64,000 nucleotides of DNA from Planctomycetaceae bacterium (GTDB lineage: Bacteria; Planctomycetota; Planctomycetia; Gemmatales; Gemmataceae): assembly GCA_013823135.1 (NCBI GenBank), contig PNLP01000015.1, forward strand, positions 62,001 through 126,000. Reading direction: 5' to 3'. Position 1 is the first letter of the stretch. Each line of letters begins with the position of its first letter. Made by a program: the position numbers and the translations under genes. Of this stretch, positions 34,597 through 43,620 are shown in pieces. The notes beneath the pieces are model-generated. The model saw nothing but the letters and a program-made list of their open reading frames with translations. It had not been told where the DNA came from and did not search any database.

Positions 34597-34668
34597 GGCG
34601 AGCGGGGACGCGAGTCCCCTGATTGCGTTGTTGGCATCACAACAGGGGACTCGCGTCCCCCGCTCGCC
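34597..34668. repeat. REP-like hairpin between convergent genes
   Basis: The left arm starts GGCGAGCGGGGACGCGAG and the right arm ends CGCGTCCCCCGCTCGCC, giving a ~25-bp stem with one bulge. The foot GGCGAGCGG is the same as in the RAYT-flanking REPs while the stem body differs. It lies between the sulfatase and a convergent lipoprotein gene and probably acts as a two-way terminator. Confidence 0.8.
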
Positions 34669-34674
34669 TCAGCA

Positions 34675-35118
34675 TTACTTCTTGGCCTTGGGCGTCAGTT
34701 TCTCAGGCTTGGCGGGTTTGTCAGCTTTCGGGCTGGGAGGGGCGGCCTTCGGGATGCTGATTTCCAGTTGCAGCTTGTCCGAGCCCGCGGCAAAGTCTTG
34801 CTTTTCCTGGTGGTCGGTGAAAAGCGGCTTACCGAGCGGTAGTTCGTTGCCCGGCTTGCCATCGAACCCCTCGACTCGCACCAGATATGCACCCGGTCGC
34901 ACGCCTCGGCCCTGATCGGTGGTGTCGAACTTCCCACCCTTCACGTAAGCGTACCCCTGGGGTGGCTTACCGGGGTGGTTCGGGTCCGGGTCGAACCACA
35001 CGACACCAGCGGGAAGTGGCTCACCGCCGTGTGTGACACTCCCCGAGACGTCTTTCAACTTCTCATCAGCGCAACCCGCAGCACAGGCTGCAATGGCGAC
35101 GAACAGAGCGATTCGCAT
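34675..35118 (-). CDS. Lipoprotein with transthyretin-like domain
   Basis: A 147-residue lipoprotein. The signal peptide is MRIALFVAIAACAAGCADE with a lipobox (AAGC). The mature part KDVSGSVTHGGEPLPAGVVWFDPDP is a carboxypeptidase-regulatory/transthyretin-like beta-sandwich as in two other small lipoproteins of this window. The C-terminus is a Lys/Pro/Ala tail. The start at 35118 is the first that gives a lipoprotein signal. It follows a DUF1559 gene by 14 bp on the same strand, and the same DUF1559-plus-lipoprotein pairing recurs at 51.7-54.5 kb. Probably anchored at the outer leaflet of a membrane; role unknown. Confidence 0.8.
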   Translation of the reverse strand: MRIALFVAIAACAAGCADEKLKDVSGSVTHGGEPLPAGVVWFDPDPNHPGKPPQGYAYVKGGKFDTTDQGRGVRPGAYLVRVEGFDGKPGNELPLGKPLFTDHQEKQDFAAGSDKLQLEISIPKAAPPSPKADKPAKPEKLTPKAKK

Positions 35119-35132
35119 GGCGTGCCTCGTTG

Positions 35133-36065
35133 TCAGTCGCCAGAGATGATTTCGCCGCCGTTCATGCTCGCCAGCGCCTTGTACGTGACCAGTGGAATCT
35201 GATCCCGTAAGAACCGGATGCTCCCGTCGCCCATGCAGAAGTTGGCCCCGCCCGTGTGCATGCTCCCCATCGCGATGTCGTTGAAGGTGGCAATAGACGG
35301 CGAATTCATCGCGTTGGTGATGTTCTTCGCACCAGCGCAGACTTCGGCCGTGTCGCACCCGCGAAGCCACGACCGATAGCGGGTGCCCGTGGTTTCGTTG
35401 TTCCACGACAATTCGCCGAGCATGATCGTGTTCGACGTGCCGTCGCTGGCGTCCGTGAGTTTGCGGCCGGCGTCTTCGTCAACTGAGGTTGTGGCGTCGT
35501 TCTGGAAGAACCCGCAGGTCGAGAAGCCCCCGTGCGCCCCGGTGGTGTCGAGCGGGTACGCGGCGCTGGTTGCCGGGTTGGTCCCCTTGGGGCCGTAAAT
35601 TGCGTAATAGTGCGTGGTGTAGGGCGACTGCGTACCGACCAGGTCCGGGGCGTTCACGAAGTGCGGGGTGGCTGTGCCCATCTGATCCCGGACCGCCGAG
35701 GGGCAGATGTAGGTGTTGATCCGGGTCAGGCCATACGGATTGTTTTTGTTCGTTCCCGTGTACGAGCCAGCGGCCTTGCTGACCTTGGTCGCCAGAGGCC
35801 CCTGCTCAATGTACGGCAGGATGTAAACCGTCCAGCTCAGTTCGGTTTTCAACTCGCCGGCTCGCGGCAGCGATCCGCGGACATCGTGCCACGAGTGCAT
35901 GGCGATGCCGAGTTGTTTCAGGTTATTCGCACACTTGGCTCGTGCGGCAGCTTCGCGAACCTTCTGAACGGCTGGGAGGAGGAGGCCAATCAGGATTGCA
36001 ATGATTGCGATTACAACCAGTAGCTCAATCAGCGTAAACCCACGGCGGACCGGGTTTTCGGACAT
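35133..36065 (-). CDS. DUF1559 prepilin-like protein
   Basis: A 310-residue protein of the DUF1559 family. The N-terminus [19 protein letters not shown] is a type IV prepilin/pseudopilin signal (cleavage after G, N-methyl-Phe), followed by the family-typical [14 protein letters not shown] and a H-x-G9DG-type C-terminus (FCMGDGSIRFLRDQI). These proteins are hugely expanded in planctomycetes; they resemble type II secretion or type IV pilus pseudopilins but their role is unknown. It probably forms an operon with the small lipoprotein downstream. Confidence 0.92.
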   Translation of the reverse strand: MSENPVRRGFTLIELLVVIAIIAILIGLLLPAVQKVREAAARAKCANNLKQLGIAMHSWHDVRGSLPRAGELKTELSWTVYILPYIEQGPLATKVSKAAGSYTGTNKNNPYGLTRINTYICPSAVRDQMGTATPHFVNAPDLVGTQSPYTTHYYAIYGPKGTNPATSAAYPLDTTGAHGGFSTCGFFQNDATTSVDEDAGRKLTDASDGTSNTIMLGELSWNNETTGTRYRSWLRGCDTAEVCAGAKNITNAMNSPSIATFNDIAMGSMHTGGANFCMGDGSIRFLRDQIPLVTYKALASMNGGEIISGD

Positions 36066-36184
36066 TGGCTATTCCTCGGAGAGCGAAGGAAAACCGATCG
36101 CGAACTAAACGAAATGAACCGCATTGAACACCATAGAGCCGTTCCCGGACCGGTTGGACAAAACTTTTCGCGAAATTAAACGAG

Positions 36185-36216
36185 GAAGCCCCCGGATCAA
36201 CCGATCCGGGGGCTTC
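36185..36216 (-). terminator. Terminator of the alpha-2-macroglobulin gene
   Basis: A 14-bp perfect stem (GAAGCCCCCGGATC / GATCCGGGGGCTTC) with a 4-nt loop, 20 bp beyond the macroglobulin stop. On the minus strand it is followed by CTCGTTTAATTT, giving a U-rich tail. Confidence 0.8.
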
Positions 36217-36235
36217 TGGAATTGGTGTAGCCCAC

Positions 36236-39200
36236 TCACTTCACTTCGAGATTGATGTTCTCGGAGTGGCTGTTGAACTCCGGTGCGTACATGCACTGGA
36301 TGTTCGCGTAGCCCGTGGGGTACTTACCCTTGTGTTGCACTCGCACAGGGTACTCGAACACGTAGGTTCCCTTCGGGAGGTAGTCGATGTAGAAGTGGCT
36401 CGCGGTGTCCTTCGTGCTCTCGTAGTAGCCGAGGCCGTCCTGGTACTTGTACCGCGAGAGCACGTTCACCGGCTCCGTGCCCGAGCCGCGATGATCCTTC
36501 ATGTGGACGTATTCCATGTCGCGATCGGTTCGCAGTACGATCCGCACCACGATCTCGTCGCCCACGGCGATCGCGTCGTTCGGCTTCACTTCCGTGATGA
36601 CCGGCCCCGCCTTCGTGTACGCCCGCTTGAACAGTTTCTTCTCCAGCTTTAGAGGAGTCCCCTCGTGCGGCGTCACCTTGGAGATGTCTTCGAGATAGCT
36701 CCAGTGAACGCTGCCCCAGCTCACACCCGGATCGGTCTTCTTCACCGTGATCGTGGCCAGCGACGGCAGCACTTCGGTTCGCAGGAACTTGTGCTCGTAG
36801 AAGCCCGTGCCCGCCTCGACCTTCTCGGGCTTGATCGCCTGGTTGCCGACAGAAACTTCCACGATCGCGTCCGACTTCAGTAGATTGTCGCCTCGCAGAA
36901 GCAGAGCATAGATCGCGTCAGCGGTTGCCTTGGTAGTTTTCCAGTCGGTCGTCTGCTTCATCTTGAGCAACCAAACCTTGCAGTCTTCGACCGAGGTGGC
37001 GTCGTTCATGACCTCGTCGAACGCCTCGATCATCATGGCCTGCGTTTCGATCGGAGCGTGGAACCACGAGAAGTTCAACTCCAGGTCGCGCCAGTACATG
37101 CCCATCTCTTCGTCGGTCTTGGAGCGTTCCTTGATCGATCGCATGATGCCCGTCGGCGTTTCCTTGTCGCCGAATCGCTTGAGGCCGACGGCGAGGTGGG
37201 CCTGCGACTGACGGTTGGCCAGTTTCAGCCAGTACTTCTTCGCCTGCCCCAGCCAGTAGTCGATGGCGTTCTTGTGCTGATTCGCGACCGCCTTGTCCGC
37301 CAGGAAGAAGCTCCGGGCGTACAGGTACAGCGCGATCGTTGGGCTGAGGTGGTTATCGTCGGGCTTGTGCTTCAGTGCCCACTGATACTGCTGATCGGCC
37401 CAGTTATCGAGGCGATCGATTGCCCTCACGGCCGGAGCAGCGTCGATCTTCACGCCGAGGTGCCGCAACCGGCCGTATCCCGTCGTGATGTACAGCGTGA
37501 TGTAGTCGTTGCCAGGGCCGCCCGGGAACCACGGCCACGCGCCGTCGGCGTACTGCATCTGGGCCAGCTTCGCCATCAGGTTCGCGGTCTCGTTGTTGAG
37601 ACGGTTCTCGTCGAACAGAATGCCCACGTTCTTGCGGGCTTGGCCTTCCTTCACGGCCTGCCGAACCCACGGCGTTTCTTCGAGCATGACGGATTTCAAG
37701 TCCTGGTTCTTCTCCAGCGGGCTATCGAGGGCATCGGTTCCCTTCCACTGGTCGAACACGCGGCGAATCTTCGGATCGCTCTTCCCGATGTGGTGGGCGA
37801 GCGAGTTGGCGTACAGGCGGTTGAAGGTCTGTTCCGTGCATTCGTGCGGGAACTCCATCAGGTACGGCAGCGCCATCACCGCGTACCACGCGGGTTGCGA
37901 CACCATCTGCACCGTGTAACTCTGGTGCTTGATGGTGTTGCTTTCGCCGGACAACCGCAGCTTGGCGAAGTCGAAGTTCTTGCTGCCCGCATTGCGGATC
38001 GGCAAGGGCATCGACTCCTGCACCAGCACGCGGCGAGACAGCACGGGGATGATCCCTTCTTCGCCGTCCGAGTGGCGTTCGCTGGCAGCGACGACCTTGT
38101 AGGTCAGCGGGCCGACGCCGTCCGGCACGTTGATCCGCCACGAGAACGTCTTGCTTTCTCCCGCAGGCAGGTCAAACTCCTGCGTTGGTACCGTGTTGGC
38201 CAACTCTGCGTCGAGCGGCTTCATCGTGCGAGTGTCGTTGAGTGCGAGCTTCACGGCACCCTTCTGGCGGGTCGCACCCTGGTTGCTGACCTTGGTGGTG
38301 AACTCCAGGATGTCCCCCTCGCGGAGGAACCGCGGCGGGTTCGGCTGTGCCATCAGATCCTTGGCCGTGACGACCTCGCCCTTGATGAACCCGCTGCGCA
38401 GGTTCTTGTCGTGGGCGAACGCCATCAACTTCCACTTCGTGAGGGCTTCGGGAACCTGGAACTCGATGCGGACTTCGCCTTCCGCGTTCGACACGAGGTG
38501 CGGGAAGAAGAACGCCGTCTCGTTCAGGTTCTTGCGAGCCGAAACGCTGTTCAGGTCAGGTCCATCACCGCCGTTCGGGCCACCCGGATCGCCGTTCTGT
38601 TTGTCACTTTTCGCGTCGGCGGAAGCCTTGGCACTCTGCTCCAAACCGTTCGCGTTAGCGCCGGGCGCTCGCGGCGGAGCCATCCCCGCCATCCCACCGC
38701 CAGCGGTGGCGTACATACCGTCCCTTAACCCACCTCCTTCGCCACGACCGAAGCCCCATTGATCGTCGAAGGCGAGGCCACCACCCTTGGAGAAGTACTC
38801 GTATCGCATGTAGTTCTGCGTCAACTCTGCCGGGAAGCCGCGATAGGTCAGGTCCACGTTCTTGTGGCTGTGCGGCCACTGCCCCTGGATATGGTTGAAG
38901 TACTTCGAGGTGTTCTCGAACCGCAGCCCGATCCATGTTCGGTCGTGGCGGAACATGCTGAAGCGTTCCATCCAGTTGTGCGGCAGGTACGCATCGAGCG
39001 AGGCGTCGTACATTCCGGCCACCATCTCGGCCACGGCCTTCGCCGCGTTCGGCCCGGTCACGATCGCCGTGTACGTCTCCTTCTGGCCCGGCTCCAGCTT
39101 CGAGATGAACCGCTCCCACTTCACGGTCAGGTTCTTGTTCGACCAGGGCACATCAATGTGCCGGCTCGTGAGGTACGCACGGTTCTCACGAACGTAGGTG

Positions 39201-42200
39201 ATGCGAACGGTGAACCCGCCCCGCATGTCCTCAGTCACGGCTTGTTTGAGCGTGAACTGCGTCTTCCCCGGTTCGGTCCAGTAGGCTTGCAGGTTCTTGC
39301 CGCGGTGCTCGACTTCCACGAATGCCCGGCCGCTCTCGTAGCCCGTACCCCAGAGCATCGTGAACTCTTCGCCCGGTTCGACCGACCACTTGGGAGCGGC
39401 CACGAAGTTCGGGATCTTCACGTTGAACGTGGCGGCTGCTGGGTTTAGCACCGTGAACTGATACTTCGTGGTCACTTTCTTGCCGAACTTGTCGGCCGTC
39501 TCCAGGATCGCTCGATAGATGCCCGGTGCCAGTTTGGTGCTGGTGTCGGCCTTGCCGTTGCCGTTGGTTGTGAAGTCTCCTGAGAAAGCCACGTCGCCCA
39601 GTTCCCAGCTGATCGGCTTGGCTGGGTCGGGCTTGGGAACTTCGTCTTCCTTCACCGGACGCCACCAGTAGCGACCGCTATCAATCTCGCCGCGGGCCGG
39701 TTTCTCGGGTTGCTTCAGGGCGTAGACCTTGATCGTCCCCTTGGCGACCTGGCCCTCGCCGTCGAGCGTGGCCGTGTTGATGTCGAACTTCACGTCCTTG
39801 TCGGTGGTCAGCCACGCATCCGTCGAGAGCTTCGCACGGAGCGCGACGTAACCCACCTGCACGGCCTTCGTTCCCGTGCGGGTTTCGCCCGTCGTGTCCG
39901 TCACGTCCGCGGTGATCGAATAGCGGAAGGCCGGTTCGTCCTTCGGGTTCACCGTCAGGTCGGGCAGAGCCACGAACGGGATCGTGAAGCTGCCATCGAG
40001 TTCGGTCTGCACAACGCCGTTGGCGATCTCCTGCGCCGGGCGGTTCGGCACCGGTCGCCACCAGCAGTATTCGAAGAACCAGTCGGGGTAACGCACTTCG
40101 CGGGTCACGCGGAACGCCACCTTGGCGGCACCAACGGGCACGCCGTTGTATTGCATCGCCTTGCCCGGCACCTTCACGGTGTCGTTCAACTTGAAGGCTT
40201 CCTTCGGTGCCTCCACCTCGACCTTGAACTTGGGCCGCTTGTATTCCTCGACGTTGAACGCGGCCGCGCTGCCGGTCTCGACCGCATAGATGTGCATGTG
40301 GCCCATCAAACGGTCGCGGGGAGCCGTGAAACTGCCCGAGATCGAGCCGAAGTCGTTGCTCGTCGTGTCGAGCTTGGCGATTTCCTTCCCGTTCACGTCT
40401 TTGAACTGAACGGTGATCTTGCGGTTCGCCACGGTCTCGTAGTTGTCCTTCCCCTCGTCGGTCCGGGTCACGATCCCCTTGAACGAGATCGTCTGGCCGG
40501 GCCGGTAAAGCGAGCGGTCCGTGAAGAACACAACCGACTCGTAGCTGTGGGGCTTGCCACGTTCGCCGTGAGAGTAACTGTCGTGTGCGGTGGCGAGGAT
40601 CATGTCCTTGTGTGTGACAACGACCATGTGCGCCCGGTCGCGTGGCACGGTGATCCTGTACAGCCCGTTCTTGTCGGTGATCCCCGATTCGCCCGGCGCC
40701 CACCCGCCATTGTTCTGTCGCAGCCACACCTGAGCCTTTGCACCTTCGACGGGTTCGCCCGTGGTGGCAGTTGTAACCTGCCCAGAAGCGACCAGACTGC
40801 TGTAATCGTTGCGATCGATGAGCGCGAGATCGCACGCAAAGAAATCCGTGTAAGTCACCGGGGCATCACCCGCGAAGTTCTCGGTGTGCCCGGCGATGAT
40901 GTAGTAGAACCCGGGCTTCAGACCCTTGGGTGCGGGGATCGACTCGGTCCGCAGCTTGTAGTCCGGCGTGGCCGGCAGGTCGTGCTCGAAGCTCAGCACG
41001 GGGTCGAGGCTCAACAAAGCCTTGGCCTCGTTCTCATTGAGATGTTCGGGTCGCCATTTTGCCTGCTTCAGCCGGTCGATGTAATCGGCCTTCACCACGC
41101 GGAAGTAAACCTTCGTGATGTTCTTGTAGCTGACGCGCAGATCGGGGAGCGGTTCGGCCCACACCCGTTCCGTGGTCACGCTCGCGGACTTGGACTCGAT
41201 GCTCTGAACGAGGTTGAAGCAGAGCTTCCCGCCAGGGCTGTCTGGGAAAGCATTCATGCCGACGAGTGCCACCTCGCGAGCCTTGACCAGATCGCCTTCA
41301 CCTTGGATGACGGAGGCGAGCTGGAACTGAGCCATCGCGAAGAGTTCGTGCTTGGCGTTGGCCTTGGAGAACGCTTCGAGAGCAGCCTTGTAGCGGTCGT
41401 TCTTGTTGGTGCCGACGGCCTTGTTGTGACCGAACCGGAGGCGGTGCAGATCGGTATCGAGCAGGGCAGAGTTGTCGTTATCGTCCTTGTGGAACGCGAG
41501 CAACTTCTGGAACAGCTTGATCCCCTTGACCGTGCGGTTGTTGGCGTCGGTGGTTTTGGGTTCCCAGGCGAGGAACTTCTCGAGCGAGTCGAAAATCGGG
41601 CTGTCGGCGGTCAGGTTGAACGAATCCTGCGGTTTCGCGCCGGCTTGCTCAGCGGAGGAATAGAAGCTCAGTGCGTCGAACGCGAGGAAGTCGTAGAGCG
41701 TGGGGCGGTATTTGTCGGGGATGCTCCCCTTTTCGAGCAGAATTGCGAATTGCGCAATCGGCGTCGCTTTCAGTTCCTTCTCGTTGGCGATGGCCTTCTC
41801 GAAAGTCTTGTCGATCTCGGCGAAGATGCGGGGCAAGTCCCACGTCTGGATGTCTTCGCCGGGCGAGTTGCCGGTCTGGGTGCGCTGGGTGAACCGCCAG
41901 CGGTTCTGCTGGAAGTATTGCCAGTACCAGTGGGCGAGGATCGCGGTCATCACGGGCTTCATCTCGGCCGGGCGGCCTTCGATTTCCGCCTGCATCCGCG
42001 TGATCTTCTCCTCGGGCTTGTTCCCCTCGATGTTCCCTTCCAGGTTGATCTTCTTGGCGATGGCCTTGATGGCCTCGGGATACGCTTTATCCTTAATGGC
42101 ACCCTCAATGATCGGTTCGAGTGCCTTGATGCCGGTGAGAGGCAGTCCCTTGGCGTCAGCCTCGGCGACCTGCTTCCAGAGGTCGGGCCGGGGCGGTTGG

Positions 42201-42292
42201 GCGGCCGTGTAAGAGGTGACGACCAGGGCAATTCCGGCGGCAACACACGCCAGGGAGATGCCAAACGCAGTCAAGCGTTTCTGCCGTGTCAT
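36236..42292 (-). CDS. Bacterial alpha-2-macroglobulin
   Basis: A 2018-residue secreted giant. An N-terminal hydrophobic segment (residues 8-28) anchors or exports it. Beta-sandwich macroglobulin domains follow (for example YESVVFFTDRSLYRPGQTISFKG, the MG/bait-side signature). A Gly-rich, low-complexity region (about residues 1165-1250, GRGEGGGLRDG) is inserted before the A2M domain NLNETAFFFPHLVSNAEGEVRIEF. The thioester motif is present as ECTEQ (Cys near residue 1485), in the C-x-E-Q form needed for a covalent trap. Bacterial macroglobulins are thought to trap proteases that attack the cell; the usual partner PbpC is absent here. The start at 42292 is chosen to place the signal peptide at the N-terminus. 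Confidence 0.93.
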   Translation of the reverse strand: MTRQKRLTAFGISLACVAAGIALVVTSYTAAQPPRPDLWKQVAEADAKGLPLTGIKALEPIIEGAIKDKAYPEAIKAIAKKINLEGNIEGNKPEEKITRMQAEIEGRPAEMKPVMTAILAHWYWQYFQQNRWRFTQRTQTGNSPGEDIQTWDLPRIFAEIDKTFEKAIANEKELKATPIAQFAILLEKGSIPDKYRPTLYDFLAFDALSFYSSAEQAGAKPQDSFNLTADSPIFDSLEKFLAWEPKTTDANNRTVKGIKLFQKLLAFHKDDNDNSALLDTDLHRLRFGHNKAVGTNKNDRYKAALEAFSKANAKHELFAMAQFQLASVIQGEGDLVKAREVALVGMNAFPDSPGGKLCFNLVQSIESKSASVTTERVWAEPLPDLRVSYKNITKVYFRVVKADYIDRLKQAKWRPEHLNENEAKALLSLDPVLSFEHDLPATPDYKLRTESIPAPKGLKPGFYYIIAGHTENFAGDAPVTYTDFFACDLALIDRNDYSSLVASGQVTTATTGEPVEGAKAQVWLRQNNGGWAPGESGITDKNGLYRITVPRDRAHMVVVTHKDMILATAHDSYSHGERGKPHSYESVVFFTDRSLYRPGQTISFKGIVTRTDEGKDNYETVANRKITVQFKDVNGKEIAKLDTTSNDFGSISGSFTAPRDRLMGHMHIYAVETGSAAAFNVEEYKRPKFKVEVEAPKEAFKLNDTVKVPGKAMQYNGVPVGAAKVAFRVTREVRYPDWFFEYCWWRPVPNRPAQEIANGVVQTELDGSFTIPFVALPDLTVNPKDEPAFRYSITADVTDTTGETRTGTKAVQVGYVALRAKLSTDAWLTTDKDVKFDINTATLDGEGQVAKGTIKVYALKQPEKPARGEIDSGRYWWRPVKEDEVPKPDPAKPISWELGDVAFSGDFTTNGNGKADTSTKLAPGIYRAILETADKFGKKVTTKYQFTVLNPAAATFNVKIPNFVAAPKWSVEPGEEFTMLWGTGYESGRAFVEVEHRGKNLQAYWTEPGKTQFTLKQAVTEDMRGGFTVRITYVRENRAYLTSRHIDVPWSNKNLTVKWERFISKLEPGQKETYTAIVTGPNAAKAVAEMVAGMYDASLDAYLPHNWMERFSMFRHDRTWIGLRFENTSKYFNHIQGQWPHSHKNVDLTYRGFPAELTQNYMRYEYFSKGGGLAFDDQWGFGRGEGGGLRDGMYATAGGGMAGMAPPRAPGANANGLEQSAKASADAKSDKQNGDPGGPNGGDGPDLNSVSARKNLNETAFFFPHLVSNAEGEVRIEFQVPEALTKWKLMAFAHDKNLRSGFIKGEVVTAKDLMAQPNPPRFLREGDILEFTTKVSNQGATRQKGAVKLALNDTRTMKPLDAELANTVPTQEFDLPAGESKTFSWRINVPDGVGPLTYKVVAASERHSDGEEGIIPVLSRRVLVQESMPLPIRNAGSKNFDFAKLRLSGESNTIKHQSYTVQMVSQPAWYAVMALPYLMEFPHECTEQTFNRLYANSLAHHIGKSDPKIRRVFDQWKGTDALDSPLEKNQDLKSVMLEETPWVRQAVKEGQARKNVGILFDENRLNNETANLMAKLAQMQYADGAWPWFPGGPGNDYITLYITTGYGRLRHLGVKIDAAPAVRAIDRLDNWADQQYQWALKHKPDDNHLSPTIALYLYARSFFLADKAVANQHKNAIDYWLGQAKKYWLKLANRQSQAHLAVGLKRFGDKETPTGIMRSIKERSKTDEEMGMYWRDLELNFSWFHAPIETQAMMIEAFDEVMNDATSVEDCKVWLLKMKQTTDWKTTKATADAIYALLLRGDNLLKSDAIVEVSVGNQAIKPEKVEAGTGFYEHKFLRTEVLPSLATITVKKTDPGVSWGSVHWSYLEDISKVTPHEGTPLKLEKKLFKRAYTKAGPVITEVKPNDAIAVGDEIVVRIVLRTDRDMEYVHMKDHRGSGTEPVNVLSRYKYQDGLGYYESTKDTASHFYIDYLPKGTYVFEYPVRVQHKGKYPTGYANIQCMYAPEFNSHSENINLEVK

Positions 42293-42483
42293 GGAGCGAT
42301 CCCTTCGGAGAAAACGGAGAGGATCGGGCGCTGACGCCCGCACTCAATGATTTAGACGAGTTGTGAGTCAAGAAAGATTTATCACGCAGGGCAGTTGCGT
42401 GTTTCAAGTTGAGCTGTTCATGTAGCCCCCTCGCTCGCTTGCGCGTTTTGAAATTGCGATATTGGGCGTGGCATTTTGGTTTT

Positions 42484-42710
42484 CACCCCGAAGGGGTGGG
42501 ACAACGTAGCCCAGGGCAAGCCGAAGGCGCCGCCCTGGGAACGGCCGGAACCCAGTGATCCACCCTGAAGGGGTGGGACAACCACCGTCCCTGCGCACGC
42601 CTGTCGCACCCCTTCAGGGTGCGTGCGCCTCTTCTCATCGAACCCAGGGCGGCGACAGCTTCGCTGTCTTGCCCTGGGCTACGTTGTCACAGCCTTTCAG
42701 GCTGAAACCC
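42484..42710. repeat. Family A repeat region
   Basis: The 559-bp gap between the macroglobulin and a small lipoprotein gene is mostly repeat: CCCGAAGGGGTGGGACAACG TAGCCCAGGGC-type units at 42486-42580 and inverted versions (CACCCCTTCAGGGTG, AACCCAGGGC, GCCCTGGGCTACG) at 42607-42690. The unit is the same palindromic family as at 11619, with GGTGGGACAAC replacing GGCGGCAG. Confidence 0.75.
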
Positions 42711-42851
42711 ACCCAACGTGAAACACCGGACGGCCCGGATTTATCAGGCGACACGGATGAAATTGCGGCTTGTGTCGCTCTTATGCGGTCGCTATCGTTG
42801 CCGCAAATCATCGACCCCGGAACGTTTCGCGACACTAACCCTGGAGGGGAT

Positions 42852-43103
42852 ATGCATTGGGCATATCGAATTGTTCTCGGTTCGATAGCGGCAATGAACG
42901 CCGGGGGCTGTTCGCTGTGGCGGAACGAACTGGAAGAAGAGAAAACGAGCCTGGAGGCATCGAAGTCATCCGTTCAGGACATTCTCGACAAGAACGCTCC
43001 TGTCGGGAGTCGTTGGGGAACGTCTCCCGATACCGCTCGGTTGCTCGACGACAAGAATCGGTACGATAAGAGAATTCGCGAGATCGACGAAGAACTGAAG
43101 TAA
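42852..43103 (+). CDS. Small coiled-coil lipoprotein
   Basis: An 83-residue protein. A hydrophobic N-terminus ends in NAGGC, a plausible lipobox, followed by a highly charged helix (NELEEEKTSLEASKSSVQDIL and RYDKRIREIDEELK). A strong RBS (GGAGGGG) just before the ATG fixes the start; the longer ORF upstream is repeat DNA. The stop lies 8 bp before the PII gene, so the two are probably co-transcribed. It is not recognised as a named family. A membrane-tethered coiled coil is the only supported statement. Confidence 0.65.
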   Translation: MHWAYRIVLGSIAAMNAGGCSLWRNELEEEKTSLEASKSSVQDILDKNAPVGSRWGTSPDTARLLDDKNRYDKRIREIDEELK

Positions 43104-43111
43104 ACTGACCC

Positions 43112-43426
43112 ATGAAGCAACTCACCATCGTCGTGAAGCCGTTCCGGGCCGAGGCGGTTCTGCGGGTCATCGCGGATCTGGGCGTCACCGCCTGTGCCGT
43201 GCGTGAGGCCAAGGGATACGGACGGCAGAAAGGCTACCTCGACCGTTACCGCGGTTCCGAGTACAGCGCGGCGTATCTGCCGAAGATCGAAATCACCGTC
43301 TGGGTTACGGACGCACAGGCCGAAGAACTCGGCGAGAAACTACCCAAAATCGCGCGCACGGGCCGCATCGGGGATGGGAAGGTGTTCATTCTTCCGCTCG
43401 CGTGGCCGGAACCGCTCGAATTTTAG
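43112..43426 (+). CDS. PII family signal protein
   Basis: A 104-residue PII-superfamily trimeric signal protein. MKQLTIVVKPFRAEAVLRVI, the B-loop region KIARTGRIGDGKVFILPL and a T-loop with EYSAAYLPKIEI are all visible; the T-loop Tyr at the uridylylation position is present. It is slightly shorter than GlnB/GlnK (about 112 residues). PII proteins bind ATP/ADP and 2-oxoglutarate and regulate nitrogen transporters and enzymes. No amtB or glnA is adjacent, so its partner is unclear, and the gene name is left open. Confidence 0.88.
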   Translation: MKQLTIVVKPFRAEAVLRVIADLGVTACAVREAKGYGRQKGYLDRYRGSEYSAAYLPKIEITVWVTDAQAEELGEKLPKIARTGRIGDGKVFILPLAWPEPLEF

Positions 43427-43620
43427 TTGGGAGGTGTCCACAATCTGGGCGAGAGCGGTGGAAAACCGATCTCTTGAATACTTGGCGGAATGGACACTGG
43501 CAACTCAGCGGTTCGTATCCAATAATACTCCCGCGAGGCCACCGCATCCGCCACCCACAATTGGGCACGGGTGCGATTCACACCTCTCGCTTCCGTGGTA
43601 CTTCCCCAGGAGACGCCTTC

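Noticed and set aside
39710..42334. 874-codon plus-strand open frame opposite the alpha-2-macroglobulin
   Set aside because: Antisense shadow caused by high third-position GC; the minus-strand protein has all family motifs.
42555..42851. N-terminal extension of the small lipoprotein ORF
   Set aside because: The first 99 codons are repeat DNA; a strong RBS and lipoprotein signal place the start at 42852.
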